A DNA stretch of 64,000 nt from an uncultured Lachnospiraceae bacterium (GCA_946558465.1 CAMNTM010000001.1:62001-126000); one strand, 5' to 3'. Counted from the stretch's first letter, positions 43,493 to 53,360 are shown. Notes: generated by a model from the letters alone, not told the origin. Translations and numbers: made by a program.

Positions 43493-45187
43493 TTACGGCT
43501 GATCCATGCCGCAGGCCGCCGCTGTTTCTATCAGACAGCGGTCATTTTTCACCGCATCATAAAAACGGAATCCGCCGGAGAAATTATAAGCATCATATCC
43601 ATTTCCAACAAGAATCCGTACCGCGATATAGCTGCGCAGCCCGCTTTGGCACATAACATAGACCGGCCTGCCTTTCTGGATTCTATCCAGTCTTTCCCTC
43701 AGCTCATCTACAGGAATATTAACAAATCCATCTATATGGCCTCTTTCATATTCCCCTTTCGTCCGAACATCAAGCAGCGTAACACTTCCATCACGCGGAA
43801 GCGTCTCTATATCTTCCAGATGGAATTGCTTTAACAGCCCGTCGGAGATGTTATCTATCATAAATCCGGCCATATTCACCGGATCCTTTGCGGAAGAATA
43901 CGGAGGCGCATAGGCAAGATCAAGCTCCTTCAAATCAACCGCCCTAAGTCCGGCATGAATGGACGCTGCTATAACATCTATTCTCTTATCTACTCCTTCA
44001 TATCCAACAATCTGTGCACCCAGCAGACGATACGTTTCTTTTTCAAAAACCACCTTCATTGTCATAACTTTTCCGCCCGGATAATAACCTGCATGGCTCA
44101 TAGGAGACAAAATTACTTTATCTACTTTCAAACCTGCCTTTTTCGCATTTGTCTCATTAACACCAGTAACCGCAGCAGTCATTGTAAAAACCTTAATAAC
44201 GGAACTTCCCTGAGAGCCAGAGTACCGGCTGTCCCCTCCGCATATATTATCTGCCGCGATGCGTCCCTGTCTATTGGCAGGACCGGCAAGAGAAATTAAC
44301 GAATCCTGCCCGGTAACAGAATGTCTTACCTGTACTGCATCACCGACTGCATATATATTCGGAACAGAAGTTTCCATCCGTTCATTTACGACAATACTCC
44401 CCTTTATACCCAGTTTCAGGCCCGCTTCCGCTGCCAGCTTTGTATCTGGCGTAACCCCGATAGCCAAAATCACCATATCGGCACAAAGCGGCGCTTCATC
44501 CTTTAACAGCACCTCTACGCCGTCTCCTTTTTCTGCAAATCCTTCTACCGTGCGGCCAAGTACAAGCTTTACACCATATCTACGCATTTCACTATGAATA
44601 AATGCTGCCATATCCGGATCAAAGGGATTCATCAGCTGCTTCGGACGCTGAACAATTGTGACGTCTATTCCAATCTTTTGAAGATTTTCCGCAAGCTCCA
44701 GGCCGATAAACCCTCCGCCTGCAAGCACTGCCGATTTTGGATGGTTTTTATCTATATATTCCTTGATACGGAATGTATCCTCAACCGTCCGGAGAGTGAA
44801 TATTTTGTCCATTCCTGTTCCCGGAAGCCTGGGCTGAGTAGGTTTTGCTCCTGGAGAAAGAAGCAGCTTATCATACATTTCCTCAAATTCCTCGCCCGTT
44901 TTTAAATTCCTGACAGATATTGTATTTCTTTCAGGATGAAGGGCCGTAACTTCATGATGTACCTTCATCGTCACGCGAAATCTTTCCCAAAAGCTTTCCG
45001 GTGTCTGAAGTGTCAGTTCCTCCGGGTCCGTAATAACCTCCCCTATATAATACGGTAGTCCGCAATTTGCATAAGAAACGAATCCAGATCGTTCAAAAAC
45101 AAGGATTTCCGCCTGTTCATTAAGTCTGCGGATTCTGGCTGCAGCAGTTGCCCCTCCTGCCACACCGCCTACAATTACAACCTTCAT
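43493..45187 (-). CDS. CoA-disulfide reductase / persulfide reductase with C-terminal rhodanese domain
   Basis: A 564-residue FAD-dependent pyridine-nucleotide disulfide reductase fused to a rhodanese. Start at 45187 (MKVVIVGGVAGGATAAAR) follows AAAGGTGGAA, 1 nt after the upstream rhodanese stop. The reductase part (about 1-450) has the active cysteine in SYANCGLPYYIGE, the NAD loop AVLAGGGFIGLELAENL and IYAVGDAVQ. The rhodanese part (about 465-555) has LLDVRTKGEYERGHI and the active loop VMCQSGLRSYIAV. Enzymes of this form reduce CoA disulfide, CoA persulfide or polysulfide. Pairing with a second rhodanese supports sulfane-sulfur metabolism. Confidence 0.93.
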   Translation of the reverse strand: MKVVIVGGVAGGATAAARIRRLNEQAEILVFERSGFVSYANCGLPYYIGEVITDPEELTLQTPESFWERFRVTMKVHHEVTALHPERNTISVRNLKTGEEFEEMYDKLLLSPGAKPTQPRLPGTGMDKIFTLRTVEDTFRIKEYIDKNHPKSAVLAGGGFIGLELAENLQKIGIDVTIVQRPKQLMNPFDPDMAAFIHSEMRRYGVKLVLGRTVEGFAEKGDGVEVLLKDEAPLCADMVILAIGVTPDTKLAAEAGLKLGIKGSIVVNERMETSVPNIYAVGDAVQVRHSVTGQDSLISLAGPANRQGRIAADNICGGDSRYSGSQGSSVIKVFTMTAAVTGVNETNAKKAGLKVDKVILSPMSHAGYYPGGKVMTMKVVFEKETYRLLGAQIVGYEGVDKRIDVIAASIHAGLRAVDLKELDLAYAPPYSSAKDPVNMAGFMIDNISDGLLKQFHLEDIETLPRDGSVTLLDVRTKGEYERGHIDGFVNIPVDELRERLDRIQKGRPVYVMCQSGLRSYIAVRILVGNGYDAYNFSGGFRFYDAVKNDRCLIETAAACGMDQP

Positions 45188-45188
45188 A

Positions 45189-45509
45189 TTATCTTTCCAC
45201 CTTTCCTGTATAGGCAGCAATACCGCCCAGATTTCTTACATTGGTATATCCCATTCTTTTTAACTTCTCCACTGCCTGACGGCTCCTGCCCCCGGAATAG
45301 CAATATACAAAAATCGGGATATCCTTTCTGTCAGCCGCCGTCTTTACCTTGTCAAGCGATTGAAGAGGAATATTTTTACTGTCTGGAATATGGCCTTCCC
45401 GATACTCCTTAGGCGTACGAACATCCAAAAGCAGCGCACCTGATGTATCATTATAATCTCTGATTCCCTGATTAATGTCAGGACTCTTTAAAAAATCGAG
45501 TAATCCCAT
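45189..45509 (-). CDS. Single-domain rhodanese-like protein
   Basis: A 106-residue rhodanese from MGLLDFLKSPDINQG (45509, chosen for AGGAGGT 8 nt upstream). It shows GALLLDVRTPKEYREGHI and the active-site loop VYCYSGGRSRQAVE with the sulfur-carrying cysteine. It would shuttle sulfane sulfur, probably to the CoA-disulfide reductase translated directly after it. No transmembrane or signal segment is seen, so it is cytoplasmic. Confidence 0.92.
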   Translation of the reverse strand: MGLLDFLKSPDINQGIRDYNDTSGALLLDVRTPKEYREGHIPDSKNIPLQSLDKVKTAADRKDIPIFVYCYSGGRSRQAVEKLKRMGYTNVRNLGGIAAYTGKVER

Positions 45510-45633
45510 CTGATCTGACCTCCTTTTTTTCAACCAATGCACGGTGCTTCTTTATAATACACAGCACCGAATCGTTACTGTATAAATTCTACCAGAATTC
45601 CGTCTCTTTTTCTGTGATATTATCACCAAAGAC

Positions 45634-45684
45634 AGAAAAAACCGAGGCGACAGCAAAAATTCTCATTTTGCGGCAGTCTCGGTT
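45634..45684 (-). terminator. Terminator of the aminotransferase gene
   Basis: On the minus strand AACCGAGACTGCCGCAAAA pairs with TTTTGCTGTCGCCTCGGTT around a short loop, followed by TTTTTT. It lies 39 nt after the aminotransferase stop codon. Confidence 0.85.
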
Positions 45685-45722
45685 CTCTTTCTTCTTTATC
45701 TTCCGTATCTTTTCTTTTTGCT

Positions 45723-47006
45723 TTATTTACTCAGTAATTTTTCTATACTTACCAACTTTACGCTGAGTACAAATATCTCCGTCGCCTGAGATAATTCCTC
45801 TATGGTAGGAAATGTCGGCGCAATCCTTATGTTGGTGTCACGGGGATCCTTCCCGTAAGGATAGGTCGCTCCCGCACTGGTCATTACAAGGCCGGCTTCC
45901 TTTGCTTTCGCGACAATCGCCTTTGCGCAGCCTTCCATAGAATCGAAGGAGATAAAGTAGCCTCCCAGAGGCTTCGTCCATGTGCCGATTCCTAATCCAC
46001 CGATTTCCCGCTCCAGAACTTCCTCTACCTTTTCAAATTTAGGACGAATAATATCTGCATGTCTGCGCATCTGGTTATACATGCCCTGCATATCTTTAAA
46101 GTAACGTACATGTCTTAATTGGTTCAGCTTATCATGACCAATCGTCTGAAATTGCATATAATGCTTGGCATCCTCCAGATTGGCCCTCGATGCTGCCAGA
46201 GCTGCGATACCAGAACCCGGAAACGAAACCTTCGATGTAGATATAAACTTAAACACCATATCTGGATTTCCTTCTTTAATACACTCATTCAACAATTCCA
46301 GAATTACATCCCTCTTATCATCATAAAGATGGTGGATAGAATATGCATTATCCCAGAAGATACGAAAATCCTTCGCAGCAGGCTTTAATCTTGCAAATCT
46401 TCTCACAGTGTCATCTGAATAAGAAATTCCTGTAGGATTTGCATACTTCGGCACGCACCAGATGCCTTTTACAGCTTCGTCTTCGTGCACCAGCTTTTCC
46501 ACCATATCCATATCCGGTCCGGTCTCCAAAAGCGGGATATTAATCATCTCGATTCCAAAAGACTCTGTAATCGCAAAATGACGATCATAGCCCGGAACCG
46601 GACATAAAAATTTGACCTTTTTAAGCCGGCACCACGGTGTATTTCCCATAATTCCATGTGTCATCGCCCGCGATACTGTATCAAACATTACATTCAGGCT
46701 CGAATTACCATATATCAAAATATTTCTTTCCGGAACCTCCGACATATCTGCCAGCAGCTTTCTGGCTTCCGCAATCCCGTCTAATACTCCGTAGTTTCTG
46801 CAGTCGGCTCCGTCAGAGCTTGTCATATCCGCATCGCCAGGCAGAACATCCATAAGCCCCTTGCTTAAGTCAAGCTGTGCCTTTGACGGCTTCCCGCGGG
46901 ACATATCAAATTTTAATCCCTGTGCTTTTATTTTATCAAATCTTCCCTGAAGCTCCTGCTTTAACTTTTCCAATTCTTCTTTGCTTAGCTTGCTGTATGG
47001 CTTCAT
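45723..47006 (-). CDS. Aspartate aminotransferase, class Ic-type (PLP-dependent)
   Basis: A 427-residue PLP enzyme transferring the amino group between aspartate and 2-oxoglutarate. It belongs to the branch starting LKFDMSRGKPSKAQLDLS. The PLP lysine is in FKFISTSKVSFPGSGIA, with WCVPKYANPTGISYSD and FWDNAYSIHHLYDD as cofactor-binding motifs and NIRIAPTFPT carrying the carboxylate-binding arginine. It stands alone between its own terminator and a long upstream gap with a GCAAGT/ACTTGC inverted repeat near 47082-47096. This looks like a normal chromosomal gene at the border of the accessory region. Confidence 0.92.
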   Translation of the reverse strand: MKPYSKLSKEELEKLKQELQGRFDKIKAQGLKFDMSRGKPSKAQLDLSKGLMDVLPGDADMTSSDGADCRNYGVLDGIAEARKLLADMSEVPERNILIYGNSSLNVMFDTVSRAMTHGIMGNTPWCRLKKVKFLCPVPGYDRHFAITESFGIEMINIPLLETGPDMDMVEKLVHEDEAVKGIWCVPKYANPTGISYSDDTVRRFARLKPAAKDFRIFWDNAYSIHHLYDDKRDVILELLNECIKEGNPDMVFKFISTSKVSFPGSGIAALAASRANLEDAKHYMQFQTIGHDKLNQLRHVRYFKDMQGMYNQMRRHADIIRPKFEKVEEVLEREIGGLGIGTWTKPLGGYFISFDSMEGCAKAIVAKAKEAGLVMTSAGATYPYGKDPRDTNIRIAPTFPTIEELSQATEIFVLSVKLVSIEKLLSK

Positions 47007-47260
47007 AAAACCCCTCCTGCTGTTATTTTGAATTTTTCAAAATGCCACTTTTGCTATTTTACCGCAATTTTGCATAATTGGCAAGTATAACTTGCAGTTT
47101 TTTGGGTTTTTTATTGGACAAATCTTGATTGTTTCGTTTATATGTGCAGTTTAACTATATAATTCCATCATTTTTTGAATTTGGGATATAGTATTTTCTC
47201 TCAAAAGCTGCGCGGGAATATTTTGTGCATGTTATGGCAAAATACCTCGGCTTAATTTAT

Positions 47261-48255
47261 CTACAATCTTCCGAACTCATCCATCTCAAGAAGATTCAAA
47301 TATCTTACTGCCCATTTACCCAGAGAATAATATGTGCTCCAATCAGATTCTTTTGTCTCATATTTCTTTATTATCCCTTCTATAAAAAATTTTTCTGCTG
47401 TAGACACTCTTCTTCATCAAATTCAGATATTATAATCTGTTCTATGTATTCTAAATAGTCTACGACAGAGCCATCAAGATGAGCCATAAACTAATTGAAC
47501 TTCTCCTGCTTCTCATCCGCCTCTATGCAGGAAAGAAGCTCAATCCATAGCTGGAAAATCTGTTCTGCAAGCATCTCCGTACCGCCGTCAGAATCATCCT
47601 TATCCACGTCACCTATCAGTACAAAAATATGATTCATCAGCTTAAATGCACTCATGTATTTCTCATGATCCATCATACGACGTACATCTTCAGCCAATAT
47701 ATCTTCCAATTTAGATATAAAACCATGGGCTTTATAATAATTTATAAAATGCTCTCTTCCGAGATAATGCTTGGCAATATCATCAATTTGATTCACATAT
47801 CTCTCGATATCCTCTTCTTTCATCTTCCCGCCGGCAATACGATTAAAATGGACCAACAACTTTTCATTTTCAACCAAAACAACTGTAAGAAAATCTCTTA
47901 CAGCCGATATATCCGCTTCTTCAACAAGCTTCCGAACTGCTTCTTTCTTTTTTTCATATGTCTGTACTGTGTGCACCCGAATAAACAAATTATCATCTGT
48001 ATTCCCTTTTTCCTTCCATTCATATAACACTGCCGCCATGTGCTTGCAGTTTCTGCCATTTTCGACATATGGACAGGAGCAGTACATATCAGAGATTTTT
48101 CCCTCATCTAAAAAGATTTCCACCTCATAATCCTCTGCCGATAACATCTGCGCTTATAATATCAGCAGAAATTTTTAAATTCTCTACGTATTTTAGCAAT
48201 AATAATCATATCCTCTCTCGAAAATAAGATTTTGAAATAGATTTTTCCAATTCAT
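47261..48255 (-). pseudogene. SWIM zinc-finger protein, frameshifted pseudogene
   Basis: The gene can be reassembled only with frame changes. Frame 1 from ATG 48255 reads MNWKNLFQNLIFERGYDYY; the next piece, in a second frame, reads LKYVENLKISADIISADVIG; a third then reads DYEVEIFLDEGKISDMYCS up to a stop at 47491. The zinc-binding SWIM motif is intact (CSCP, then CKH). After that stop the same frame gives MAHLDGSVVDYLEYIEQII, and a further shift at an A/T run gives KFFIEGIIKKYETKE to the stop at 47261. The pieces fit known SWIM-protein order, so at least two frameshifts and one premature stop inactivate it. Full-length relatives are longer, so the C-terminus may also be missing. Confidence 0.8.
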
Positions 48256-48577
48256 GTGTTTTGACCTTTCCTTATTTTCTATGTCGCTTCAAAAATACAT
48301 TTTCTCAACTCCCTGTCTTTACCCTAATATTTATCAATACCCTTGAAGACTAATTTAAACCATTCTTTTAATTTCTCCCCGAGCTTTCTTACCAGACAAA
48401 TTCAATTGATACCCTGATGCATAATTCCATCATCTATCCCCTGCGGAGAGAAGCCATCCTTACCTTACTTGTTTGACAATTATCAGATAATACGCTTCCA
48501 CATTTTTTGATTTTACTGCTCATTCCATTTACTTTACTCTATAAAATAGTTTACTCCTGTCTGAAAATATCATATAT
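48256..48577. other. Intergenic AT-rich stretch
   Basis: About 320 bp between the SWIM pseudogene and the FokI-like gene. I see no open frame, repeat or clear terminator here. Its high A+T content marks the start of the accessory region. Confidence 0.4.
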
Positions 48578-50596
48578 TCATTTCTTATGAATTCCTTTTT
48601 CAATCGCTGATGCCAGTGCTTTTAAATGATTGATTGCCATTTCCGCTCCCTTCAACACATACCTCGCATTTTCTGGTGAACTTTTTATATCAACCATTTG
48701 CAATATAGCGATTTCCCCCTTAGTAAGCGTTTCAAATACACCTATCAACTCATCCATGGAGGGACACTCATCAGATTTTCTCAATAATAAAAACAAATCT
48801 CGCGGAGAAAGGGCTCCCAACAGCTCTTGCTCACTCAAAAATTTTGAAATAACCACCGAAATAATATCCAGTTCTCTTTTTTTCTTAGAAATAAGTTCTT
48901 CCAATTGAGAAAATCCATCTGGTACTTGGAATGCAAACGCAATCTCCTGTAAACTCAATCCCAATTCCTTAAAAGCATCTGCGATTCCTATCAATTGGCC
49001 TACAGTAATAAGTGCAAAACCCTTCTTTCTAGCATGGTTTCGAATCGTATCACCGCTAAATCCAGGCCCTACAATTGCAACATAATCTGCACTATTTTTT
49101 TCTTTATGAGTATCTATTGCAACATCACTTATATCGCTGTGTGATACCTGTCCATTAGATTTAGATTTTCCATCTATAATCGCAACGATATACCTATCTT
49201 CCTCATTCTTCCACTTAACAACAACATCTGTGTCACCAGAGCCTCCGATTCGCTCCGCTTTAAATCCCATAAAACAAAATATTTCCGCAATAGCTTCTTC
49301 AAACGCAACTCCTGAACCTTTTCCCTCCGCCCCTGGGTCTGTTGATGCACTATACAATCGATTGCATAGTATTTCAAATTCACTTAAAAAAGCATCTCCT
49401 GCCATTTTCGTATTATCAACTGTATCTGTCTGTTCAGTTATCTCTTGACCAATTTCAGCCAGCGGCAAGCTGGCAACCAAACGTCTCCCCATATAAGTTG
49501 CCTTTAAATGAAGGTATCTAGGCTCCTCCAATAAACCGGCCTCTAGTAAAAAACCAGCAATCCATCGCGCTTTTTCTGCATTTAAACCATACAACTTCGC
49601 TTGTGCATACATATCATTACGAACAATATCATTCTTAGCAGCTTCAATCATCTCTCCTACAAACTGCATTTTTGCATGCAGAATCCTAATAAAGTCTAAA
49701 TCGCTTCCTGTTTCCAGCCATGCCTTCGCAGCCGGCGTTGCCATATAAATATTTCGTCCGATTTCTTCTAGAAGACCTGACGCTTTTAAAAAAGGCAACA
49801 TAGACTCAACACTGCTCAATCTTAAATGAAATTTATTTTCTATAAATTCAAATAATTCCGATCTTTCAATTTGATCAGATGCTACCTGAATAATTACTCG
49901 AAGATTTTCTATACGATTTGGACTTGGAACCCATATATTATAGGTACATCTTTTCTTATGCATTTCAGGTGAATCTGCCAAATGCTGCAACAATACAGCG
50001 ATTTCCTCTGGAGGATCATTTATTTCTATTGCTTTCGAATCAGATTCCATAGCTTCAATTGCTTCAGGACTGACCAAACACCAATCTTTCAGTGCTTCAC
50101 GGCCACAATCCGTTATTTCCCACCTGCGATTGCCGATTGCCTGTATCAATCCCAAAACTTCCAACCAATCCATACGCCTTCGAATGTTGTTTAGATTCTT
50201 CCAATTCAGCCCATATCTCTCGCAAAGCTGCTTATTTGTTTCTTCCACCGTTGCCGGTTCCATCTCTAGTATGCCAAGCACTTCGCCAAATAGCCGAAGC
50301 TTATCTTGTATCTGGTCAGCCAGATTTTTTTGTGTTGGCTCAGATAAGAATCTCATACCAGCACTCGATAGAATCAACCGTCCCGCCTCGTTCTTTACAA
50401 GCCCGACACCTTTTAAGAATGCCGCATAAGTTCGCCATGATTGAGGCTGTGTTATATCATGAATATCCGGAAATAAATCCAAATCACATGCTTCCCCTTC
50501 ATTCACCAACTCAATCAGTTTCCTTATCAGTTCGTACCATATTTGTTTACTACCCCTGATATCTGGTATAGACCAGCCTTTTTTTTCTCCATTCAT
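48578..50596 (-). CDS. Multi-winged-helix protein with PD-(D/E)XK nuclease domain, FokI-like layout
   Basis: A 672-residue protein, probably a DNA-cutting enzyme. Residues ~15-400 read as repeated winged-helix units (FLKGVGLVKNEAGRLILS at 60-77, VLGLIQAIGNRRWEITDCG at 147-165, FLKASGLLEEIGRNIYMATP at 269-288, FLLEAGLLEEPRYLHL at 349-364). Residues ~430-545 form a PD-(D/E)XK core: Glu433/434, then GGSGDTDVVV (Asp457), then IDGKSK (Asp475-x-Lys477); AIVGPGFSGD and LITVGQLIGI follow. FokI has the same order, with Asp450, Asp467 and Lys469. The last ~125 residues are helical and unassigned. No methyltransferase gene is nearby, so it may be a stand-alone defence or damage-response nuclease. Confidence 0.7.
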   Translation of the reverse strand: MNGEKKGWSIPDIRGSKQIWYELIRKLIELVNEGEACDLDLFPDIHDITQPQSWRTYAAFLKGVGLVKNEAGRLILSSAGMRFLSEPTQKNLADQIQDKLRLFGEVLGILEMEPATVEETNKQLCERYGLNWKNLNNIRRRMDWLEVLGLIQAIGNRRWEITDCGREALKDWCLVSPEAIEAMESDSKAIEINDPPEEIAVLLQHLADSPEMHKKRCTYNIWVPSPNRIENLRVIIQVASDQIERSELFEFIENKFHLRLSSVESMLPFLKASGLLEEIGRNIYMATPAAKAWLETGSDLDFIRILHAKMQFVGEMIEAAKNDIVRNDMYAQAKLYGLNAEKARWIAGFLLEAGLLEEPRYLHLKATYMGRRLVASLPLAEIGQEITEQTDTVDNTKMAGDAFLSEFEILCNRLYSASTDPGAEGKGSGVAFEEAIAEIFCFMGFKAERIGGSGDTDVVVKWKNEEDRYIVAIIDGKSKSNGQVSHSDISDVAIDTHKEKNSADYVAIVGPGFSGDTIRNHARKKGFALITVGQLIGIADAFKELGLSLQEIAFAFQVPDGFSQLEELISKKKRELDIISVVISKFLSEQELLGALSPRDLFLLLRKSDECPSMDELIGVFETLTKGEIAILQMVDIKSSPENARYVLKGAEMAINHLKALASAIEKGIHKK

Positions 50597-51407
50597 TTTT
50601 CTGTCTTTGAATATCCGTAGAAATAATATTTAATTCACTGCTCATACTTTTTCATCATATACCTTTCTCTTTTATTGCAATCTATAACCTCCTAGTTCAC
50701 AACGGTTATTACTTTTCAGGATAATTCTTCTTTAGTTCTATTTAATTGCCTTCTTACTTGCATTTTTATACATTTCTCAGGCTGTCATCGCAGCCATATA
50801 CAGCTATTATCGCGATCTCTTCCCGTTCACTTTTCAAGATTATTTTTCAGATCAACCAAAAATCTTGGTATTTCTTTTATGACATAAAATACTGAAAAAG
50901 CGTTCATACCTGCTTTCTTTACGCTGTTTTTATCTTTTTCAAGTTTATCACATCTTCTATAATTTTAAAATAACATATTAGCAAGAAATCTTTCCTTTTT
51001 ATTTAACATACACCCTTAATTTCTTATAAGATTGACTTCAATAATTTTCCCAGAGGTATTCTCCTCTTTCTGATTGAAAACGGCTCATAAATACATTATA
51101 TTCCATTTACAATACATACATTTTCATCTCTTTATGTATCACTTAACAACCAAGATAATTAATTTTGAATATCAAATAGTAAATTTTGCATATTAATATT
51201 AATTTCATGAAAACAAACATAGACTATAGCCGTTGGATAGAATAATAAAATCTACTAAAAGGCTGATAAACTCGTAAATACAGAAAAACATGAATGCTCT
51301 GGAGGGCGCCATAACTACCGTTTCATCCATTATAATCGATATATCCAGACAACAGCAGGTAAAGCAAAATTAGAAACTCATAATTTTACAGGTGTTTATC
51401 TAAAGTG
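50597..51407. other. Long AT-rich intergenic region with a short cysteine/histidine-rich remnant
   Basis: About 810 bp without a credible complete gene. From 51259 a plus-strand frame stays open into the insertion-sequence edge and reads KHECSGGRHNYRFIHYNRY and later THNFTGVYLKCTLC. Its Cys/His pattern looks like a fragment of a real protein, perhaps a cell-surface one, cut by the insertion sequence. Nothing else stands out. Confidence 0.35.
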
Positions 51408-51481
51408 TACTCTTTGTCAAGGACATTTTAGGTTTTTCCTTTTCAGCTTTCTATTCTATATTTGTTTGTTGTGTAGAGTCA

Positions 51482-52310
51482 TCACTTTGATGACCAGGAT
51501 TGTTTGTTTCCCCCTTTTGATTTTGGGGTTATCAGTGGATAAACTCCCGTTGTCAGATATTGATAATATTCAACAGGTGAAAGCTTTGCTAAGTCCCATT
51601 GACAGCGTTCTGTATTATAGTATTCTGTCCAATCAATAACTGCGTTTAATATCTCCTCATAGTGTAACACTCTGATAAATCCAATTTGTTCTTCATATGA
51701 CCAAAGAATGATTCCTGGGGAGCATTGTCCCAACAGCTTGCTCTGCGAGATACGGACTGCCTCAGTTCATTATCCTTTAATAGCCGGATAAATTAATGCT
51801 GGTATAGTGGGATTCTTGATCGCTACGGATTAATGTTTCTGTACTTAAATCAGTTCCTTGTTTTTCTACTAACTGATTTATTGTTTCCAGTACAAAATCA
51901 ATTTCCAATGATTCGCTGAGAACCCATGATAGCAACTCCCTGGTACAGGCATTTATAATTGTTGACATATAGCACCAGGGCACCTTCCCGTTTATAATAC
52001 ATGTGATATCTGTTAACAGGATTTTTCTTAGCCTATCTTCCCCGAATTCACGGTTCACTATATCGGAGACGATATATGCCGTTTCCATTGCTTTTGCTAT
52101 CCGTCGGTAGGGAGGCGCTTTGCGGATGAGACACCGTAAGTTATACTTCTTCATCAGACGCCAGGCCTTTTTTATATTCATCACAATCAGCGGTTCCATG
52201 TGCAACAGCCGCATATATATGCTACGGGCACCTTTATGGTATCCACGGTACTGGTATGCTTTCAGGATTAAAAGAAAATCCTGCCTGTCCTATTTTTCCC
52301 TTTCCATTCG
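51482..52310 (-). pseudogene. IS3-family transposase orfB (DDE integrase), broken
   Basis: Two reading-frame pieces of the rve-type integrase domain. The 51777-52214 piece has LMKKYNLRCLIRKAPPYRR, LLTDITCI (first Asp) and LIRSDQESHYTS, where family members have SDQGCHYTS (second Asp). The 51482-51733 piece has the C-terminal DWTEYYNTERCQWDLAKLSP. A frame change lies between them, and the segment just before the catalytic Glu is altered. It cannot give an active transposase. Confidence 0.8.
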
Positions 52311-52853
52311 CTAGTCTTCTGTTAAGAGATAATGGTAATATCCCGAACGGGATACCCCTGCAATTTCGCACATAACTGTTACATTCAATAGATCATCGCT
52401 TTTTTGCATGGTATCATAAATAACCTGATACTTTGCATGGGCTGGTATTTTCATCATTCCAGAGCCTCCGGATCTATAGATACAATTTTTTAGAAACTCT
52501 ATCTCCTGATTTTTATATGCCAACTGCATTTCCAGATATTTTATCCGATTTTCAACAGAAAGATATCTGTTGCAGCCCTGTGCATAAGTATTAAGATCAC
52601 GAAAACCATTTCCCTTTTTTACTTCATTTCCAATCAAGGTTTTCAAGCCATTAATCCTTGAATCCCCTAGGATATTCGGATCTATCCCGAGACTCGAAAC
52701 AATCTCTCGTGGAAGTCTCCTCTTTGACAGTTCCTCCCAAAACAGCTTTTTAAATTCTGCCGAGAAATGCACAATGCTTGGTGATACATCCAGAACATGT
52801 TTACTATTTCTCAGCGTGAGTATTTCTTGTTCTTTAAATTTTTTGTTTGCCAT
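52311..52853 (-). CDS. IS3-family transposase orfA with fused start of orfB (remnant)
   Basis: A helix-turn-helix protein of 180 residues from ATG 52853 (MANKKFKEQEILTLRN). It contains the DNA-binding FKKLFWEELSKRRLPREIVSSLG, the leucine-zipper-like ENRIKYLEMQLAYKNQEIEFLK, and then, in the same frame, HAKYQVIYDTMQKSD and CEIAGVSRSGYYHYL, which normally open orfB. The in-frame joining of orfA and orfB, then a stop, is abnormal for IS3 elements, where a programmed frameshift links them. It is a decayed product. Confidence 0.75.
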   Translation of the reverse strand: MANKKFKEQEILTLRNSKHVLDVSPSIVHFSAEFKKLFWEELSKRRLPREIVSSLGIDPNILGDSRINGLKTLIGNEVKKGNGFRDLNTYAQGCNRYLSVENRIKYLEMQLAYKNQEIEFLKNCIYRSGGSGMMKIPAHAKYQVIYDTMQKSDDLLNVTVMCEIAGVSRSGYYHYLLTED

Positions 52854-52954
52854 AATTTTCTTCAATTCATTTTTATTGTAAAATTACACTTGCAGGCAGT
52901 AAATGATTAAGTATACTCCAATGAAAACGATGTCAATTTTCATCGGAGTTCTTT

Positions 52955-53115
52955 TTTGGGCACCGATTTCCACTTTTTCACTGCTGCAAAGTTTCAAAAA
53001 GGGCTTCCCAATTTCTCGGAAAGCCCCATAAAATCTAGCTTTTTATTGACTACTCAATGATAGTAGCAACCCTTCCAGAACCTACAGCCCTGCCACCCTC
53101 ACGAGCTTTCGGAAA
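52955..53115 (-). repeat. Duplicated 3' end of tuf with its terminator (left copy)
   Basis: About 160 bp matches the region around the end of tuf at 60549-60715, in the same orientation, with about 14 mismatches over ~145 aligned positions by my reading. It encodes [18 protein letters not shown] and a TAG stop (true tuf: [22 protein letters not shown]), followed by the GGGCTTTCCGAG/CGGAAAGCCC-type terminator. A 5' part of the gene is missing. It forms the left border of the cargo block, as an attachment-site-like direct repeat. Confidence 0.85.
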
Positions 53116-53360
53116 TGAAATCTAAATGTTTTTCCTTGTTTTCGTTACTTATTCTTCATCATATTATCTAATTTGACACTATATTTTTATTGTTCTGAAA
53201 AATTTTAGAGTCAAAATAGAGACAGTGGAAAAATACCGATTTTCTCCTTATCCAACCTTATTACATGATGCTAGCACCATGTATAAATAACATTAACAAG
53301 GAAAATATCAATTCGTTGTCCTCCACCACTCTAATCAACAAACCGGAAGTTGCTTCTCTA

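Larger units (their letters stand above)
51408..52915 (-). mobile_element. IS3-family insertion sequence remnant
   Basis: The orfA/orfB layout of an IS3-type element is recognisable on the minus strand, but the transposase is broken into three frames. The low-coordinate end is placed at TGTACTCTTTGTCAAGGACA (51408), which looks like a terminal repeat. I could not find a convincing matching terminus at the other side, so 52915 is approximate. Degraded ends and frames indicate an old, immobile copy. Confidence 0.7.

Noticed and set aside
50597-51258. Hidden methyltransferase partner of the FokI-like gene
   Set aside because: No open frame of useful length and no NPPY- or DPPY-type motif could be read on either strand.
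51408-52915. Active IS3 element
   Set aside because: Transposase is frameshifted, the second catalytic region is altered and no matching terminal repeat was found on one side.
52996-53115. Second functional tuf gene
   Set aside because: Only about 20 C-terminal codons plus the terminator are present; the rest of the gene is missing.
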